Shown here piece after piece: positions 1 through 11,494 of a stretch of DNA of 64,000 nt (position 1 is the first letter of the stretch; every line of letters begins with the position of its first letter). This stretch comes from Eretmocerus hayati (lineage: Eukaryota; Arthropoda; Insecta; Hymenoptera; Aphelinidae): the NCBI GenBank assembly GCA_029851415.1, contig CM056744.1, positions 14,391,268-14,455,267 on the forward strand, given 5' to 3'. The position numbers and the translations under genes are program-made. A model generated the notes under the pieces. The model searched no databases. It was not told the DNA's origin and was given only the letters and a program-made list of their open reading frames with translations.

Positions 1-560
1 CGCGTCCGAGTAATGGTTTTCCGGACCGAGTCACAAGTGAGGGTCGGAATCATCACGAGGATGCGAATCATATGTTTTACGCCCGTGTATCTAACTATAC
101 TTTTTGATAAACTGTGAGTAAAAGTCGACAAACTCTACCCAAAGTGCACTTTTACGCACAGTATATCGAAATAGTATTTTTCGATTCGAGGGAGGGAAGT
201 TTGGTTTTGCTCTTCGAGTGATTGTTTTCGGCCCGAGCCCTGGCAAGGGTCGAAATTAGCACGAGTAAAGCAAAAAACTTCACGCCCGAGTATCGAAATA
301 CGTTTTTCGATCGACTGGGCGTAAAGTAAACGAAAACTACCGTGCGTAAAGTAGTGCTTTACGCACAGTCGATCGAAAATTGTTTTTCGCGTCCGAGTGA
401 TGGGTTTCCGGCCTGAGCCGTAGAGGAAGGTCGGAACCAACACGAAGATGCGAAAAGTAGGTTTTACACCCCCGTGTATCGAACTGGATTTTTCGACAAA
501 CTGTGTGAGAAAGTGGAAAATCAATGCGGAAAAGACACTTTTCCCACAGCGTAGCAAGGA
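1..560. repeat. Three diverged tandem copies of a ~180-200 bp unit
   Basis: Three related blocks start near 1, 184 and 389. Each carries a CGxGTCCGAG-like start, a GGNCCGAG...GGGTCG core and a CACGAGGATGCG-like segment, then a TATCGAA...TTTTTCGA stretch and a GTGCGTAAAGT/ACTTTTACGCAC motif. The same short motif recurs at 62.3 and 63.6-63.8 kb. CpG-rich compared with its surroundings. A 144-codon minus-strand reading frame runs through the repeats and is not considered a gene. Confidence 0.6.
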
Positions 561-670
561 ATTATTCAATAATATCTATACTACATTGGAATGCATTCAA
601 TCTAATTCATATATGGTCAGATAACTAGAAAAATCGAAATCGTAAGGATTTTGAAAACTTATTAGGAAAT

Positions 671-775
671 ACCTTCTCTGTGTGCCAGCGGCGGGATACG
701 AACCTGGTACTTTCAAGTTGAAAGGCTGAAACTTTGCGCGCTGAGCTATCAGACCATCTACGCACGGTGCAGTGA
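671..775 (-). repeat. tRNA-like (SINE-type) fragment with A and B boxes
   Basis: Read on the minus strand, an A-box-like TAGCTCAGCGCG is followed about 45 nt later by GGTTCGTATCC, one base off the pol III B-box consensus. The spacing suits a tRNA or tRNA-derived SINE. The T stem and anticodon stem do not pair properly, so this is not a functional tRNA as far as can be seen. No A-rich tail or target duplication was found. Confidence 0.4.
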
Positions 776-1194
776 AACGTCTACTTATGACCATCAAACT
801 CATTAAGAACTTGAGATGTAAAGATCAGTTTATTGTGAATTCCATCTGGTCTTGATTGGCGGAAGACGGATAAAAATCGATATTCGAACTTCAAAAATAG
901 AAATTCGTGTTTCTCATTCTGTAAGATTTCATAAAAGAACAAGTGAGGATTTAAAAGAAAGAGAGTCTGTGCAAAAGATGAAAAATTGATTGATAATGAA
1001 GAGAAATCCACGAGTTCCATAAAAAGCTTCTAAAATTTTGATCAAGTGTATGCACTCGAATTTTCTAAATCATTATAATCTATAGTCTTGATTGAATAGT
1101 CTTGAATATGCAGATCTTGACAGTTAAAAATTTGCCTCATATTATCAGATATCCAAAGGATAACCCACACACAGAAATAATTCTTCTTGCCCTG

Positions 1195-1735
1195 GACATC
1201 CTGGCCTTGGTTCGACATGGATGTCTTTTGGGCGAGCTGTAGATGGGATGTCGCAACGGGACATAATGTTCGTGGTGAGAGCTGGGACATCCAATTTTGA
1301 TGTTATAGAATATTTGTCATACGTAGGATGTACTACAGACATCCGAGATGCGGACATCCTGGCGTTGGCCCTATAATGGATATCCTCACAACGTCCCAGT
1401 GCGGGTCGCAGAGGGACATGTTTGAGGTGAGAGCTGATGAGACATCCATTTTTGAGGTTAGAAAATTTGTTCCAATTCCCAAATAGGACGTTTCTCGGAT
1501 GTGCTTCGCGGCAACGTCCCGGTCAACGATGTCATTTGGACGTTCTCATGATGCTACGAATGGAACGTCGCACAGACACGTTAATATAACGTTCTCGGGA
1601 CGTCTTTGCAAGACATCTCATCAAAAAATTTCCCCGAAATGTTATGGAAACGTCTCAATCATCGTCCCACGTGACACCTGAGATCAGGCAAAAACAAGAC
1701 GTCCCACGGGATATAGGATGCTAGCTGGGTAAATT
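1195..1735. repeat. GACGTC/GGACAT-rich tandem repeat, period ~158 bp
   Basis: Two clear units (1,195-1,352 and 1,353-1,510) both start GACATCCTGGC and both contain GGTGAGAGCTG...GACATCCA followed by TTTTGA and a TAGAAxATTTG segment. Diverged material full of ACGTC words continues to about 1,735, ending in CTAGCTGGGTA. That end matches the terminus of the element at 55,051-55,568, so this could be a decayed relative. Confidence 0.5.
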
Positions 1736-2027
1736 TCCCGAAAAACCCAAGCCAGGGGCGGGAAGTTCGTGAAAATTGTTCTACGTTCGACGTGGGCTTA
1801 TAATGAGGCGGCCGACGCAGCACCACTAAAATTGCTACCACTTTGACAGATGCGAATCTTTCCCACGTCGACCTCATTCATCTTAAAGAGGATGAAACTC
1901 CCTTCAAAATGGCCACTGTCTGATTCCGACAAACTCAGTTCCCTTCGACTGTGTAACAAGAAAAACAAGAATAAGGGTGTCGAAACGCTATTCCCGGATC
2001 GAAACAGCCGGCGCACAGTTGAGCGAA

Positions 2028-2265
2028 ACAAATCGTATCCGTGCAAATTCTTGGCCAATTCACTTGATTTAAACGGGTTTCTCTTCGTAATTTTATCCTC
2101 CACCCCATGGCACTGCAACATTTCCGAAGAAAACCACCATATAGGAGTTCTCAACCTAGGATTGATTTAATATATTGTAGTATCATGTGGTGGAGGGTGG
2201 AAAAACGAAGAGAATCCCGTTTGAATCAAGTGAATTGGTCAAAAATTCGAGAGGATACGATTTGT
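2028..2265. mobile_element. Foldback (inverted repeat) element, ~80 bp arms
   Basis: Arm 2,028-2,111 is the approximate reverse complement of 2,184-2,265. Both contain AATCGTATCC, CCAATTCACTTGATT, AAACGGG and CTCTTCGT words, separated by a ~70-bp spacer. Probably a MITE or foldback fragment; no target duplication could be assigned. Confidence 0.55.
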
Positions 2266-2517
2266 GCCCAAAATTACCTGTTTTGCCTCACTGTGCGACA
2301 GTGACACGAGTCGCAGCGCTGAAACACGATTTTAGTCTCAGAATCTGCACTTTTTCTCTTTCTCTCGCTCCACACTCGAGGAGCTTCGTATTTAACGAAA
2401 TCAAACCTGTATTATTTTGAAGGAAATTTGATCCATTCTAAAATTATAATAATTAAGGAGCCAGGCAAAATTTGTCCGTCCACATACTGCGTATCGGGTT
2501 GCCTATGCGGAAGGGGT

Positions 2518-2690
2518 AAAGTGTGATGGGTGGGTGGATGGGTCATGAGTGGGTGGGTTATAGGTGGGTGGATGGGTGAGTTGGTGGTTGGGTGGCTGGT
2601 TAGGTGTTCGGGTGGGTAGATAGATGGAAGGGAGTGTAAGTGGTCGGGTGGATGCGTTGGTTGGTGTGTCGATAGTTGACGGTTGATTAT
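2518..2690 (+). repeat. G-rich minisatellite (GGGTGGGTGGAT-like)
   Basis: Degenerate repeats of GGGTGG, GGATGGG and GGTTGGG, almost free of C on the plus strand. Several closely spaced G3 runs could form a G-quadruplex. The minus-strand reading frame through it encodes only Pro/Thr/His-rich repeats and is not a gene. Confidence 0.8.
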
Positions 2691-2715
2691 GCACGGTGGA
2701 AGGAGTCTGTCAATT

Positions 2716-3050
2716 GTTGACCTAAGCAGTTGACTTAGGCAGTTTACTTAGGCAGTTTACTTAGACAGTTTACTTAGGCAGTTTACTAAGGCAGTTTACT
2801 TAGGCAATTTACTACGGCAGTTTACTTAGGCAATTTACTTAGGCAGTTTACTTAGGCAGTTTACTTAGGCAGTTTACTAAGGCAGTTTACTTAGGCAATT
2901 TACTAAGGCAGTTTACTTAGGCAATTCACTTAGGCAGTTTACTTAGGCAGTTTGCTTAGGCAGTTTACTAAGGCAGTTTACTAAGGCAGTTTACTTAGGC
3001 AATTTACTAAGGCAGTTAACTCAGGCAGTTGATTGAGGCAGTTGACTTCA
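2716..3050. repeat. 13-bp tandem repeat (TTTACTTAGGCAG)n, about 25 copies
   Basis: Continuous array of a 13-bp unit, TTTACTTAGGCAG, with point variants (ACTAAGG, CAATTT, GTTGACTT). Variants are more frequent at both ends, which is typical of minisatellite turnover. Confidence 0.9.
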
Positions 3051-3199
3051 GAATAATGATTATAGACCGTTGACTATAGACTGTTGGCTTTAGACTGTTG
3101 CCAATACTGATTGTTACCAATTATCAAGTTACCAATTACTCAACTGATGAGTTGGTCTATCGAGCTGAACTATTGTGCAAATCATCTCGTATACCTCTG

Positions 3200-4403
3200 T
3201 AATTCGGTCTAGTTTGGTCCAGTTCGGTATGATAGATGGCTGTATATGAGTGATGGGTAACTGAACGCCTGGATGGATGGATGGAGGTTTAGGTTAGTGT
3301 AGGTCGGTCTAATCCGGTGTAGTTCGATGTAGTTTGTTCTTGTTTGGTCTAGTTCACTCTAAATGAGCCTCGTTCGGTCTAGTTCGGTGTAGTTGAGTCT
3401 AGTTCGGTCCAATTCAATCTAATCTGGTTTCGTTCGGTCCAATCAAGGCTAGCTCCGTCTAGCTCGGTCCAGTACATTGTGGTTCGATCTAGTTTGATCC
3501 AAATTGAGCTAATTTGGACCAGCTTGGTCTAATTCGGTATAGTTCGCACTAGTTCGGTCAAATTAGGTCTGATTTTGTCTAGTTCAGTCTAGTTCGGTCT
3601 AGAATGGCCTGATTCGGTCTAATTCGATACAGTTTGGTCTAGATTGGGCCAATTCGATCTAACTCGGTCTAGTTTGGTCTAATTAAGTCCAGCTCGGTCT
3701 TGCTCGGTCTAGTTCGGGGTAATTAGGTCTCATTCGGCCTAGTTCAGTTGAATTAGGTTTAGTTCAGTCTAATTTGGTTCAGTTGAGTCTGGTACGGTCT
3801 AATACGGTCTAACTGTATCGATTCCGGTCTGGTTCAGTCTAGTTCAAGCCAGGTCGATCTACTTTGTTCTAGCTCGGTGAGCTCGGTCTAGCTCGGTCCA
3901 GCTCGGTCTAGTATACTAGGCCAAACTGGACCTTGACCATATCGGGTTTTCGGGCTATTCAGGTTTATTCTGGTCCAGTGCGATCTAGTTTGGTCTATTG
4001 CGGCCTAGTTTGGTCTAGTCTCCTCGTTAGGTATAATTCGGTTAAATTAGGTCTAGTTCGATCTAATTCGGTCTAGTTCAGTCTAGTATTGTCAATTACG
4101 ATCTAGTTTGGTCCAATTCAATATACTTCAATCTAGGTCGGTCTAGTTCGGTCTACTTCTGTCTAACTCGGTGTGGTCGGGTCTATATCGGGCCAATTCG
4201 TTCTAATTTGATCCACTTCGGTCTAATTAAGTCTAACTCAGGATGATTAGTTCTCGTTCGGTCTAGTTCGGGCTCATATGGTCTAGTTTAGTCTAGTATG
4301 ATCCATTACGGTCTAGTTCGGTCCTATTCCGTTTAGACCAAAGTAGGCCAAAGTAGACGGAACTAGACCTAATTAGACCAAACCAGACCGAAGTAGACTG
4401 ACC
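3200..4403. repeat. Degenerate ~10-bp satellite (GTTCGGTCTA)n with orientation switch
   Basis: More than a hundred degenerate copies of a ~10-bp unit, AGTTCGGTCT, fill 3,200-4,330. At about 4,330 the array flips and runs as the reverse complement (AGACCGAACT-like) to 4,403. There it is interrupted by the palindromic element at 4,406-5,328. Confidence 0.85.
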
Positions 4404-4405
4404 TA

Positions 4406-5328
4406 CACTACCGGTCAAAAGTCTGAGGACACCTGGGAATCAAACTGATGATTTTCAGAGTTGGATATCTCAGAACCTATTGGTCGTAGAGAGGTCTGCG
4501 TGGTCGCATTTTGTAGCTCGTATCGAGTACTTTCAAATCTATTTTCTGTATTTTCCGTCCCGCGTATTATACCAGAGACACACGAGTTAGAAAGATGGAT
4601 TTTTTTGCAATTTTTCAGGCAAGGTACGAACGCCCGCCAATTTTGGAGAGATTGTTGGATCGCTATGAAACCTATGACATCTTCAAGCCCATGAAAAAAC
4701 CTTCAAAATCCGTTTTTGAACTTCTCCCAAAGTGGTTTTGGACTCGAGATCTGACTGATTTCGCTGAGGGTGTTTGTCTCTCAAAAAATCACACGATAAT
4801 CCAAAAATGATGAGAAACAGCCCAGTTCAAGGTCGGTAGTTTTGATTTCCTTTGGCAATTTCGATGTTGAGTCAAACTCTTGCAGAAATGAGGGTCAGAT
4901 GCCTCAAAACGGGCTGTTTCTCGTCATTTTTGGATTACCGTGTGATTTTTTGAGATACAAACACCCTTAGCAAAATCAGTCATATCTCGGAACCAGAACC
5001 ACTTTGGGAGACGTTCAAAAACGGATTTTAAAGGTTTTTTCATGGGCTTGAAGATGTCATAGGTTTCGTAGCGATCCAACAATCTCTCCAAAATCGGCGG
5101 GCGTTCGTACCTAGCCTGAAAAATTGCGAAAAAAGGCATTCTTCTGACTCGTGTGTCTCCGGTATAATACGCGGGACGAAAAATACTGAAAATAGATTTG
5201 AAAGTGCTCGATATGAGCTACGAAATGCAACCACGCAGAGCTCTCTACGACCAACAGGTTCTGAGATATCCAACTCCGAAAATCATCAGTCTGATTCCCA
5301 GGTGTCCTCAGACTTTTGACCGGTAGTG
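4406..5328. mobile_element. TA-flanked palindromic MITE, copy 1 (923 bp)
   Basis: Starts CACTACCGGTCAAAAGTCTG and ends in its reverse complement, flanked by TA on both sides. This is Tc1/mariner-type target duplication (family knowledge). The two ~420-bp arms are near-perfect reverse complements around a short centre. No transposase is encoded, so it must move with enzyme from elsewhere. Each arm holds the same ~71-codon reading frame in opposite orientation (around 4,595-4,810 and 5,139-4,924), probably a by-product of the palindrome. It interrupts the 10-bp satellite. Confidence 0.9.
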
Positions 5329-5330
5329 TA

Positions 5331-5400
5331 GATTGTACTAGACCGAATTGGACCGAACTAGACCATAATAGACCATACTAGACTGAACTAGACCGAATCA
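5331..5400. repeat. Continuation of the 10-bp satellite, reverse orientation
   Basis: GACCGAACT/GACCATAAT units resume directly after the right TA of the palindromic element. They run in the same orientation as 4,331-4,403, showing that the element inserted into an existing array. Confidence 0.8.
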
Positions 5401-5848
5401 AAGGTCAACTTATGCACACCGCACAATGATTTGAATAGACCTCGCTTTGATTTACCCTTTAGATATATGCCATGTAACGATAGGTTTTTCAGCCTAATCG
5501 ATTGGACAAAGAAATACCAGCTCAGCTAATTGAAAAGAAACTATAAAATTCCTGAATACTCATTATTTCCAAATTGGAGTTATATCTCCGCCATTAGCCA
5601 GCATAATTTAACCCGATACCAATTTTGTGGACAATTCTAACCTTTTTCTTTTTAGATACCCTGAACTGATCAGCAATCGTTATTTCACAACTTTTATTAT
5701 TGAACTATGGAAGCATTTCTGGTGCCTATAACTTATCAAGAACATTTACTAGCCGAACGAGCGGTAGCGAGTAGGCAAAAACGCTAGTACATAAATAAGT
5801 CGACATGCGAGAGGTTTGTACTGTCTACGTGCCTACAAGTTTAGTATA
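5401..5848. other. Intergenic, nothing recognised
   Basis: AT-rich sequence without a credible exon, repeat or RNA gene. Confidence 0.5.
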
Positions 5849-6682
5849 CAGTAGAATCCGGTTATAACGAGCTCCAAGGGACCGAAGAAAAATGCTCGTT
5901 ATAACCGGACCTCGTTATAACCGGGCTTCGATTTATCGGCTACAATTCATATGAATTCGTTATAACTACTCCCGATGAATGAAAAACAACTAATATTTAG
6001 TTTGTAAAGTATCTTTTATCAAGAATTCAAATAACTAATGATGATCAACATTCAGAATACGATGACAGGGTGACAATGACGGAAGCCTTGAAGGTACATA
6101 GATCGAATTGGACTAATCCAATATCGATCTATATCACTTAATCAACAAATCCGTTGATTAAAATTAGCTTGCATTGGCCGAGTCATGTAATAATATGATT
6201 TAATCCACTTAATGGTATGAACAAACAATATTCAGGAATTCGCATTTTGTCATAAGTTCAAAGAACCGCAAGATAAAAATGAACAAATACACGTGATGGA
6301 GAATGAAAAATTGTAACTGAGAAATTTCAATGTTGCTTTAGAGTTTACGAGAACATACTCGTCATGAAATGTCGCTTCCTTGTATTCGATCTATCCATTT
6401 TGCTCACTAGAATCATACTGCATGTGTATTCGCATTGGTACTCGTGTTTACCTCGAGTCTTGGGCTCCCGAACTCAGGATCGTACGACGTTAACATTGAT
6501 TTGCTCGGTATAGCCGGTGCCAAAACCAAATATTGATAGAATTTTTGCTCGTTATAACCGGATTCTCGTTATATCCGGATCGTTATAGCCGGACCTGTTT
6601 GCACATACATTATATGGCGGCCAACCAAATCTTCCAAATTTGCTCGTTATAACCGGATTCTCGTTATAACCGGATTCCACTG
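5849..6682. mobile_element. pogo/Tigger-like non-autonomous element (834 bp)
   Basis: Left end CAGTAGAATCCGGTTATAAC and right end GTTATAACCGGATTCCACTG are inverted repeats flanked by TA (5,847-5,848 and 6,683-6,684). Ends of this kind (CAGTxGAAxC..., CGTTATAACC) are characteristic of pogo/Tigger elements. Extra copies of CTCGTTATAACCGG sit just inside each end as sub-terminal repeats. No transposase reading frame remains. Confidence 0.8.
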
Positions 6683-6689
6683 TACTATA

Positions 6690-7080
6690 GAGCTGCGTCG
6701 GCCACCTCATGAGCCCATGCATGTCGAACGCGCGGAACGATTCTCGCCCATTTTCGCGCATTTCCTGCTCTGGGCTTGGGTTTTCTGGGAAACTTATGGG
6801 GACATTTTTTGTAGTAAAATTTTTGCTCTACAACTATAATCCATCAATATTTTTCGTTCAAATGCATATCTTCGGAATTTTTGCAAAAACCCATCATTTT
6901 GCACTAAAAATTTTTGATTAAGAGAACGCCGGGATTTACGGGCTGTGAACCTCGTGCATTCGATTCAGCGCCTCAAAATACAAAAAAATACATCTTCAAA
7001 CCATCTGGAACACAAGTCGCCTACTCAGACCTCCGCCCCCTCCCAGCGCCCGGACTATAGATAGTCATCACTGATTGCAA
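6690..7080. other. Intergenic, nothing recognised
   Basis: Moderately GC-rich start, then AT-rich. No supported gene; the 70-codon plus-strand frame here has no recognisable features. Confidence 0.4.
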
Positions 7081-7087
7081 GAAATAA

Positions 7088-7408
7088 TTACATCAAATTT
7101 GAATAGGCATTTTGCATTTTTTGAAAAAAGTTTCGACAAATTTGAGCAAATCGAGAAAAGTATTGTGGAATCGAAGAAAAATCCCAAAAATTTTCTTTGT
7201 CTTGCGCAAATTGTTTGACAGTAAGATGACTCGCACCGTGTGACGTCATAGGGACACAATCGTCTGACTTTCAAACAATTTGCTCAAGATGAAAACAATT
7301 TTTGGGAATTTCTTTCCAATTGCACCCTTCTCATCTCAATTTGCTCGAATTTGCGAAACCTTTTTTTGGGGGGTCAAAACAATGCAAGATGCCTATTCAA
7401 GCCATTCT
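7088..7408. mobile_element. Foldback element, ~135 bp arms
   Basis: 7,088-7,222 and 7,270-7,408 are inverted copies sharing GAATAGGCATxTTGCATT, GAGCAAAT and CCCAAAAATT words. They are separated by a ~47-bp spacer containing TGACGTCA. Probably a MITE; ends not exactly defined. Confidence 0.6.
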
Positions 7409-7679
7409 TATTGTCAATTTTTACGAAAAGAAACTCGATCCGTATGAATATGAATGCAGGCATGACTTTTGTACGGAATCTATAATTACTTGAGTATAAT
7501 CTGCTAATTGATCTAAAAAAAGGTTGGATCAATTTCTTGAAATGCTCATTTAACCCTTACGCTCAATTGTTTCGATCTGAGTCTCAGTGAAGAGTACTGA
7601 ATAGTGAATATCCGAGACTTGAATAGTAAATAACTTCGAAGCCAGACAAAAAATATGATCAATTTATTTCATCAAGTAC

Positions 7680-10661
7680 CTCCTTTATAGTTGGTAGCCT
7701 TGCTGGGTCGAGATTTAGTGTTGGCGTAATCTTCCTGATCTGCTCCAAATGATCATTTATCATTCTATCAAGTCCGACTGAGCCAGCCGGACTACAAGCA
7801 AGGAATGCAATTAAAATTTTTTGAATAATTCAATCTGGATTTGTGAGTATAATCTATGATAAGAGAAGGTGGTTATTTAATTCTCTCAACACTTGACTAC
7901 TGATTAGAGACATCCAAGATGATCAGATCTTTTTCAGTAGGTCGTAAAACTCAGATAAAACATAAATGAGAGTTCAGGAAGCCTTTAGAAACGAAGCGTT
8001 GATGGCCTAAAATTCATCCAGTTAGCCTTCGCAACTCACCTTTCTGACTTAGAATCGATGTCGAATAACATATCTCTCGACATACTAAATAGGAAGGTCA
8101 AGTTTCTTATTCGACTGATCAAACTAGCATCAAATAATGAATTATACTTTTCTTAGATATGCTTCTATTTGATCATCTCACTCCAGAAACAATTTCCGGA
8201 CTTGGGAATGACATTCTAATGTTTCGAACATCGAAATCTATAGTGAAAATGTTAAAAAACATCAAATTTTGAAAATTAAGAATTTTTCGATTCTCATTTT
8301 TCCCTCTTCAATGGAACTGTTAAAGGGAATGATCCATATGTCAATATGAGCCGGAGGTATTGAGAGAAATAACTGCGTTTTTTCAGATTTTTCCGACGCT
8401 TCCCTCAAAAGTTATCACGAAATATTAGAAATTGCGTTTATCCAGTCTACTGGACATCTGCATTAAACGGGTTGATTTCGTGATATGAAAAATTTTAAGT
8501 GGAGCGAGTCTCAAGTAGAAGGTGTAATGCGTCAATTCTGTATATTTTCCACGGAGGAACGAAAATATTATTCTTGAAGAATTAACAACTTGGAAAAGAA
8601 TTTTACAATACTCTGAAGGTGGATAAAGTGTTGGATTTCTTCCTATAAAAATCTTTTCATTTGTTTCATTCTTGAGTAGAAAAATACCAGAGTAATAGAG
8701 CAGATGAATTATTTGAGACTCGTCTATTTTTTATCATGATGAAACTAACGTGGGAAAATATCCGAGTTTGCGATCACAAACAATCTTCAATTTCTGCAGA
8801 GGTTTCAGATTCAGCCTCCGGAAATGAAATTTAAGATCTTTCAGTAATAAATTGGATTTGCCATCAACTAGTTCATCATGAAAGGCCAAAAAATATCGTG
8901 CAAGTTCTGTATTTTTCGTTTGAATTCATTCTTGCGTGCTCTTTGCCATCATGCTCTGGATAAATTGAAGTTCTGATGTATATTTCCAGACATTACTAAT
9001 GACTTGAAAACCAAGTTGGAAAAAGCATGTTCCGGAGACCACCGGCTGGGATATTTTCACGCGTATAATGCAAGTCCCATGTTTTATGGTTATCAGAACT
9101 CGGAATTGTAGGGAAATCAACGTATTTACACCGGATATGCAATTGGAAATGCAGCAATGAAAGAATTAAATGCTTCATGGCCCCATTGAAGGAAATAAAA
9201 TATCTTATAGCCAATTTATCTGACTCCTAATAGCCTAATATCGTGCCATACATAGCTTTTCCCATCACTAGGAAAAAATATTTGAGAGAAGATCGGTTAT
9301 CGAATAAGGTCAGTATACCCAACTTGCCCCCATTAAGCCATTTTCTTAATAACTTTGGCCCATTTCCATATTTTCCAACGTACCTTAGCTCATTTTAAAG
9401 CTTGTCTTAAGACCTTCAAAATAAGTTAAGGTACATTCAATTTGGATCAACTGGAGCTAAACTGTTTGAATTCTCCCAAAAGGTGATTTTTGAGAGTTTA
9501 CAAAAGTGTGTACCCAACTTGCCCCCATTAAGCTCTTTTCTTAATAACTTTGGTTTACTTCAACGATTTTCAACGTTCTTCAGCTCATTTTGAAGCTTGT
9601 TTAAAGACCTTCAAAACGCACTAAAGTACGTCCAATTTGGATCAATTGGAGCCGAACTGTCGCAATTCTTCCGAAATAAATGATGGAAATCGGCGATAAA
9701 GTGATCTTATCGCCGTGCACGCACATTTGGAGCTTTTCAGTGGTTCAAAACACTATTTCTGACTCGTTTCGACGTGATAAACACGTTGTGAGTGGTAAAT
9801 ACGCTGCTAAAAGTGATTAGCAGAATGCTTTCTCACGGCGTTATATGATGATAATTTTAATGAAAAAGAAAGTACCCTATATTTTGAGTTTTTCTTTCGA
9901 GGAAGCATTTCAGAGAGATTTGGGTCATCTGAAAGGAGGTTTTTCCAACAATATCTATTGTTTGATTGAGAGAAAATTTTGATATAGTCGGTTTAAAGAT
10001 GATTAAACTGGAGTCCTTTGTGAAAATTCCCTTTCCCCGAAAGAATCTTCATTTGAATAATGTTTTACGGATTTTATGAAAATTTCGTATCAGCCAATCG
10101 ATTCAGAATGGCGCATAAGTAAGTCTTTAGGTCATTGAAATTGAGATAAATAAGTCATAAAAGAAGGTACGAGGAAAAAAAGAATATTAAGAAAAATTTC
10201 CCATTATTTTTCGAGTTATTCTTTAGAGGAAGCTTTTTAGAGAGATTTGGGCCTTCTAGTCTGAGGTTTTTTAAACAATATCCATCGTTTGTTCTAGACG
10301 GAATTTCGATGCAGTGGGTTTAAAAAGGGCCAAAATGAAATTTTTGGTGGAAATTTTGATTTTTCCGAAAATCTGAGATCTGTGAAGATTTTATACAATT
10401 TCGGTATTAACCAATCGATAGATAATGCATAAAAAACCATAGTTTAGGTGACTCAATTCGTGGTGAGACCGTGTGAGAAAAAGATATTTATGTATTAAGA
10501 GTCGAAATTTGAGCTGTTTTGCTCTAAAAACCTCATGGATCAAATTTGACTGGGAGGTGAAAGCTGCCAAGTCACTGGGCTCTCAGAAATTGGATTCTGT
10601 ACAACTTGTAGAAAGCCAAAAATTGATATAGTGAACAGTAAAAGAGAAAGCGTGTCCGATA

Positions 10662-10692
<31 letters not shown>

Positions 10693-11494
10693 ACAAAGGG
10701 GTGCAAAGATGAGTCTCTGATGGATTTGGAAGGCCATTAGGAGGAAAAGTGTTACCTACAATTGATAGATTTTGGCGAGAGGAAGAGAATGGTCTAAGAC
10801 TTTTTCAGATGAACGGAATTTTGTTGAAGAAAATATTGGTTTTAGTGGAAAATTTGATCAAAATTTTGCTGGGGTGAAAACAAAGCTTTCTCTTTAGAGA
10901 AAGCAAAAAAGTCGCTCTGCACGCCCTTTCGAGATAAACATATGGGGGCATGTTAGGTACACTCCGATGTTGGCATCCTTGTTTACGAATCGTCTCCGTA
11001 TTTTGCACATGAAACAGCTCCATATTCAAATTTTGCAATTTTGAAGAATGGATTGAAAGGTCTTGAAACAAGGAATCGAATGCGCTAAGGTACGTTGAAA
11101 TTGGTTGAACTCAAAGAATTTGGCATTGGTTTTACTGAACGCGATTCCCTCGGTGCTTTCTTAGCTAAGCAAACACGAAAAACAGAAAAATGGCTTCAGA
11201 TTTTCTGGAGAACGTAGGAATGATTCGGGGTCGATGCAAACTACTTACTTTCTCATATTTCAACATAACAAACGTGAAAAAAAATTGCCGGGAGGCCAAA
11301 GAGTGCCCATCCCCGAGATCGGCATATGAGGGCAAGTTGGGTACACTTACCTTATAATCAGAAACGAGAATGTGAGGATTCATATCAACAAGTAAAAATC
11401 AAGCATAAGATACTCACTTGTTTTGGGCTAAGCTGGTACAACAACATGTTAGCACACAGAGAAAAAAATTGTAGTAGAATTGTAAGAAGTCCAT
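7680..11494 (-). pseudogene. 5' partial duplicate of the group-7-allergen-like gene (exons 1-2 only)
   Basis: Exon 1 (11,494-11,418) starts MDFLQFYYNFFLCVLTCC, a signal peptide nearly identical to that of the gene at 22,084, and ends in the same GTGAGT donor. Exon 2 (7,791-7,680; acceptor TTGTAG, donor GTACTT) encodes PAGSVGLDRMINDHLEQIRK... ending LDPARLPTIKE. Both joins are in phase and open (63 codons). No counterparts of exons 3 and 4 were found between 7,680 and position 1, where the DNA is all repeats. The 3' part is therefore either lost or lies beyond the window. Upstream and intron sequence is also duplicated (for example 11,360-12,200 against 21,960-22,760), so this is a segmental duplication, not a retrocopy. 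A ~2-kb element (9,304-11,357) sits in its intron. It could be expressed if 3' exons exist further on; on present evidence it is an incomplete copy. Confidence 0.6.
9304..11357. mobile_element. ~2-kb repeat element with TACCCAACTTGCCC termini
   Basis: Left end AAGGTCAGTATACCCAACTT and the reverse complement of the right end, AAGGTAAGTGTACCCAACTT, match. The element is missing from the paralogous intron at 20.7-22.0 kb, which supports an insertion. The interior has a second TACCCAACTTGCCCCC copy near 9,510, two ~310-bp tandem units (9,880-10,150 and 10,195-10,450), and an (AC)n run near 10,670. The stretch 9,880-10,910 recurs at 27,011-28,830. No transposase frame. Confidence 0.7.

Noticed and set aside
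135..569. 144-codon minus-strand frame
   Set aside because: Spans three diverged tandem units of a repeat; no protein features.
2503..2694. Thr/Pro/His-rich minus-strand peptide
   Set aside because: Pure minisatellite translation.
2716..3050. CRISPR-like regular repeat
   Set aside because: Units are 13 bp and contiguous with no spacers; an ordinary minisatellite in a eukaryotic genome.
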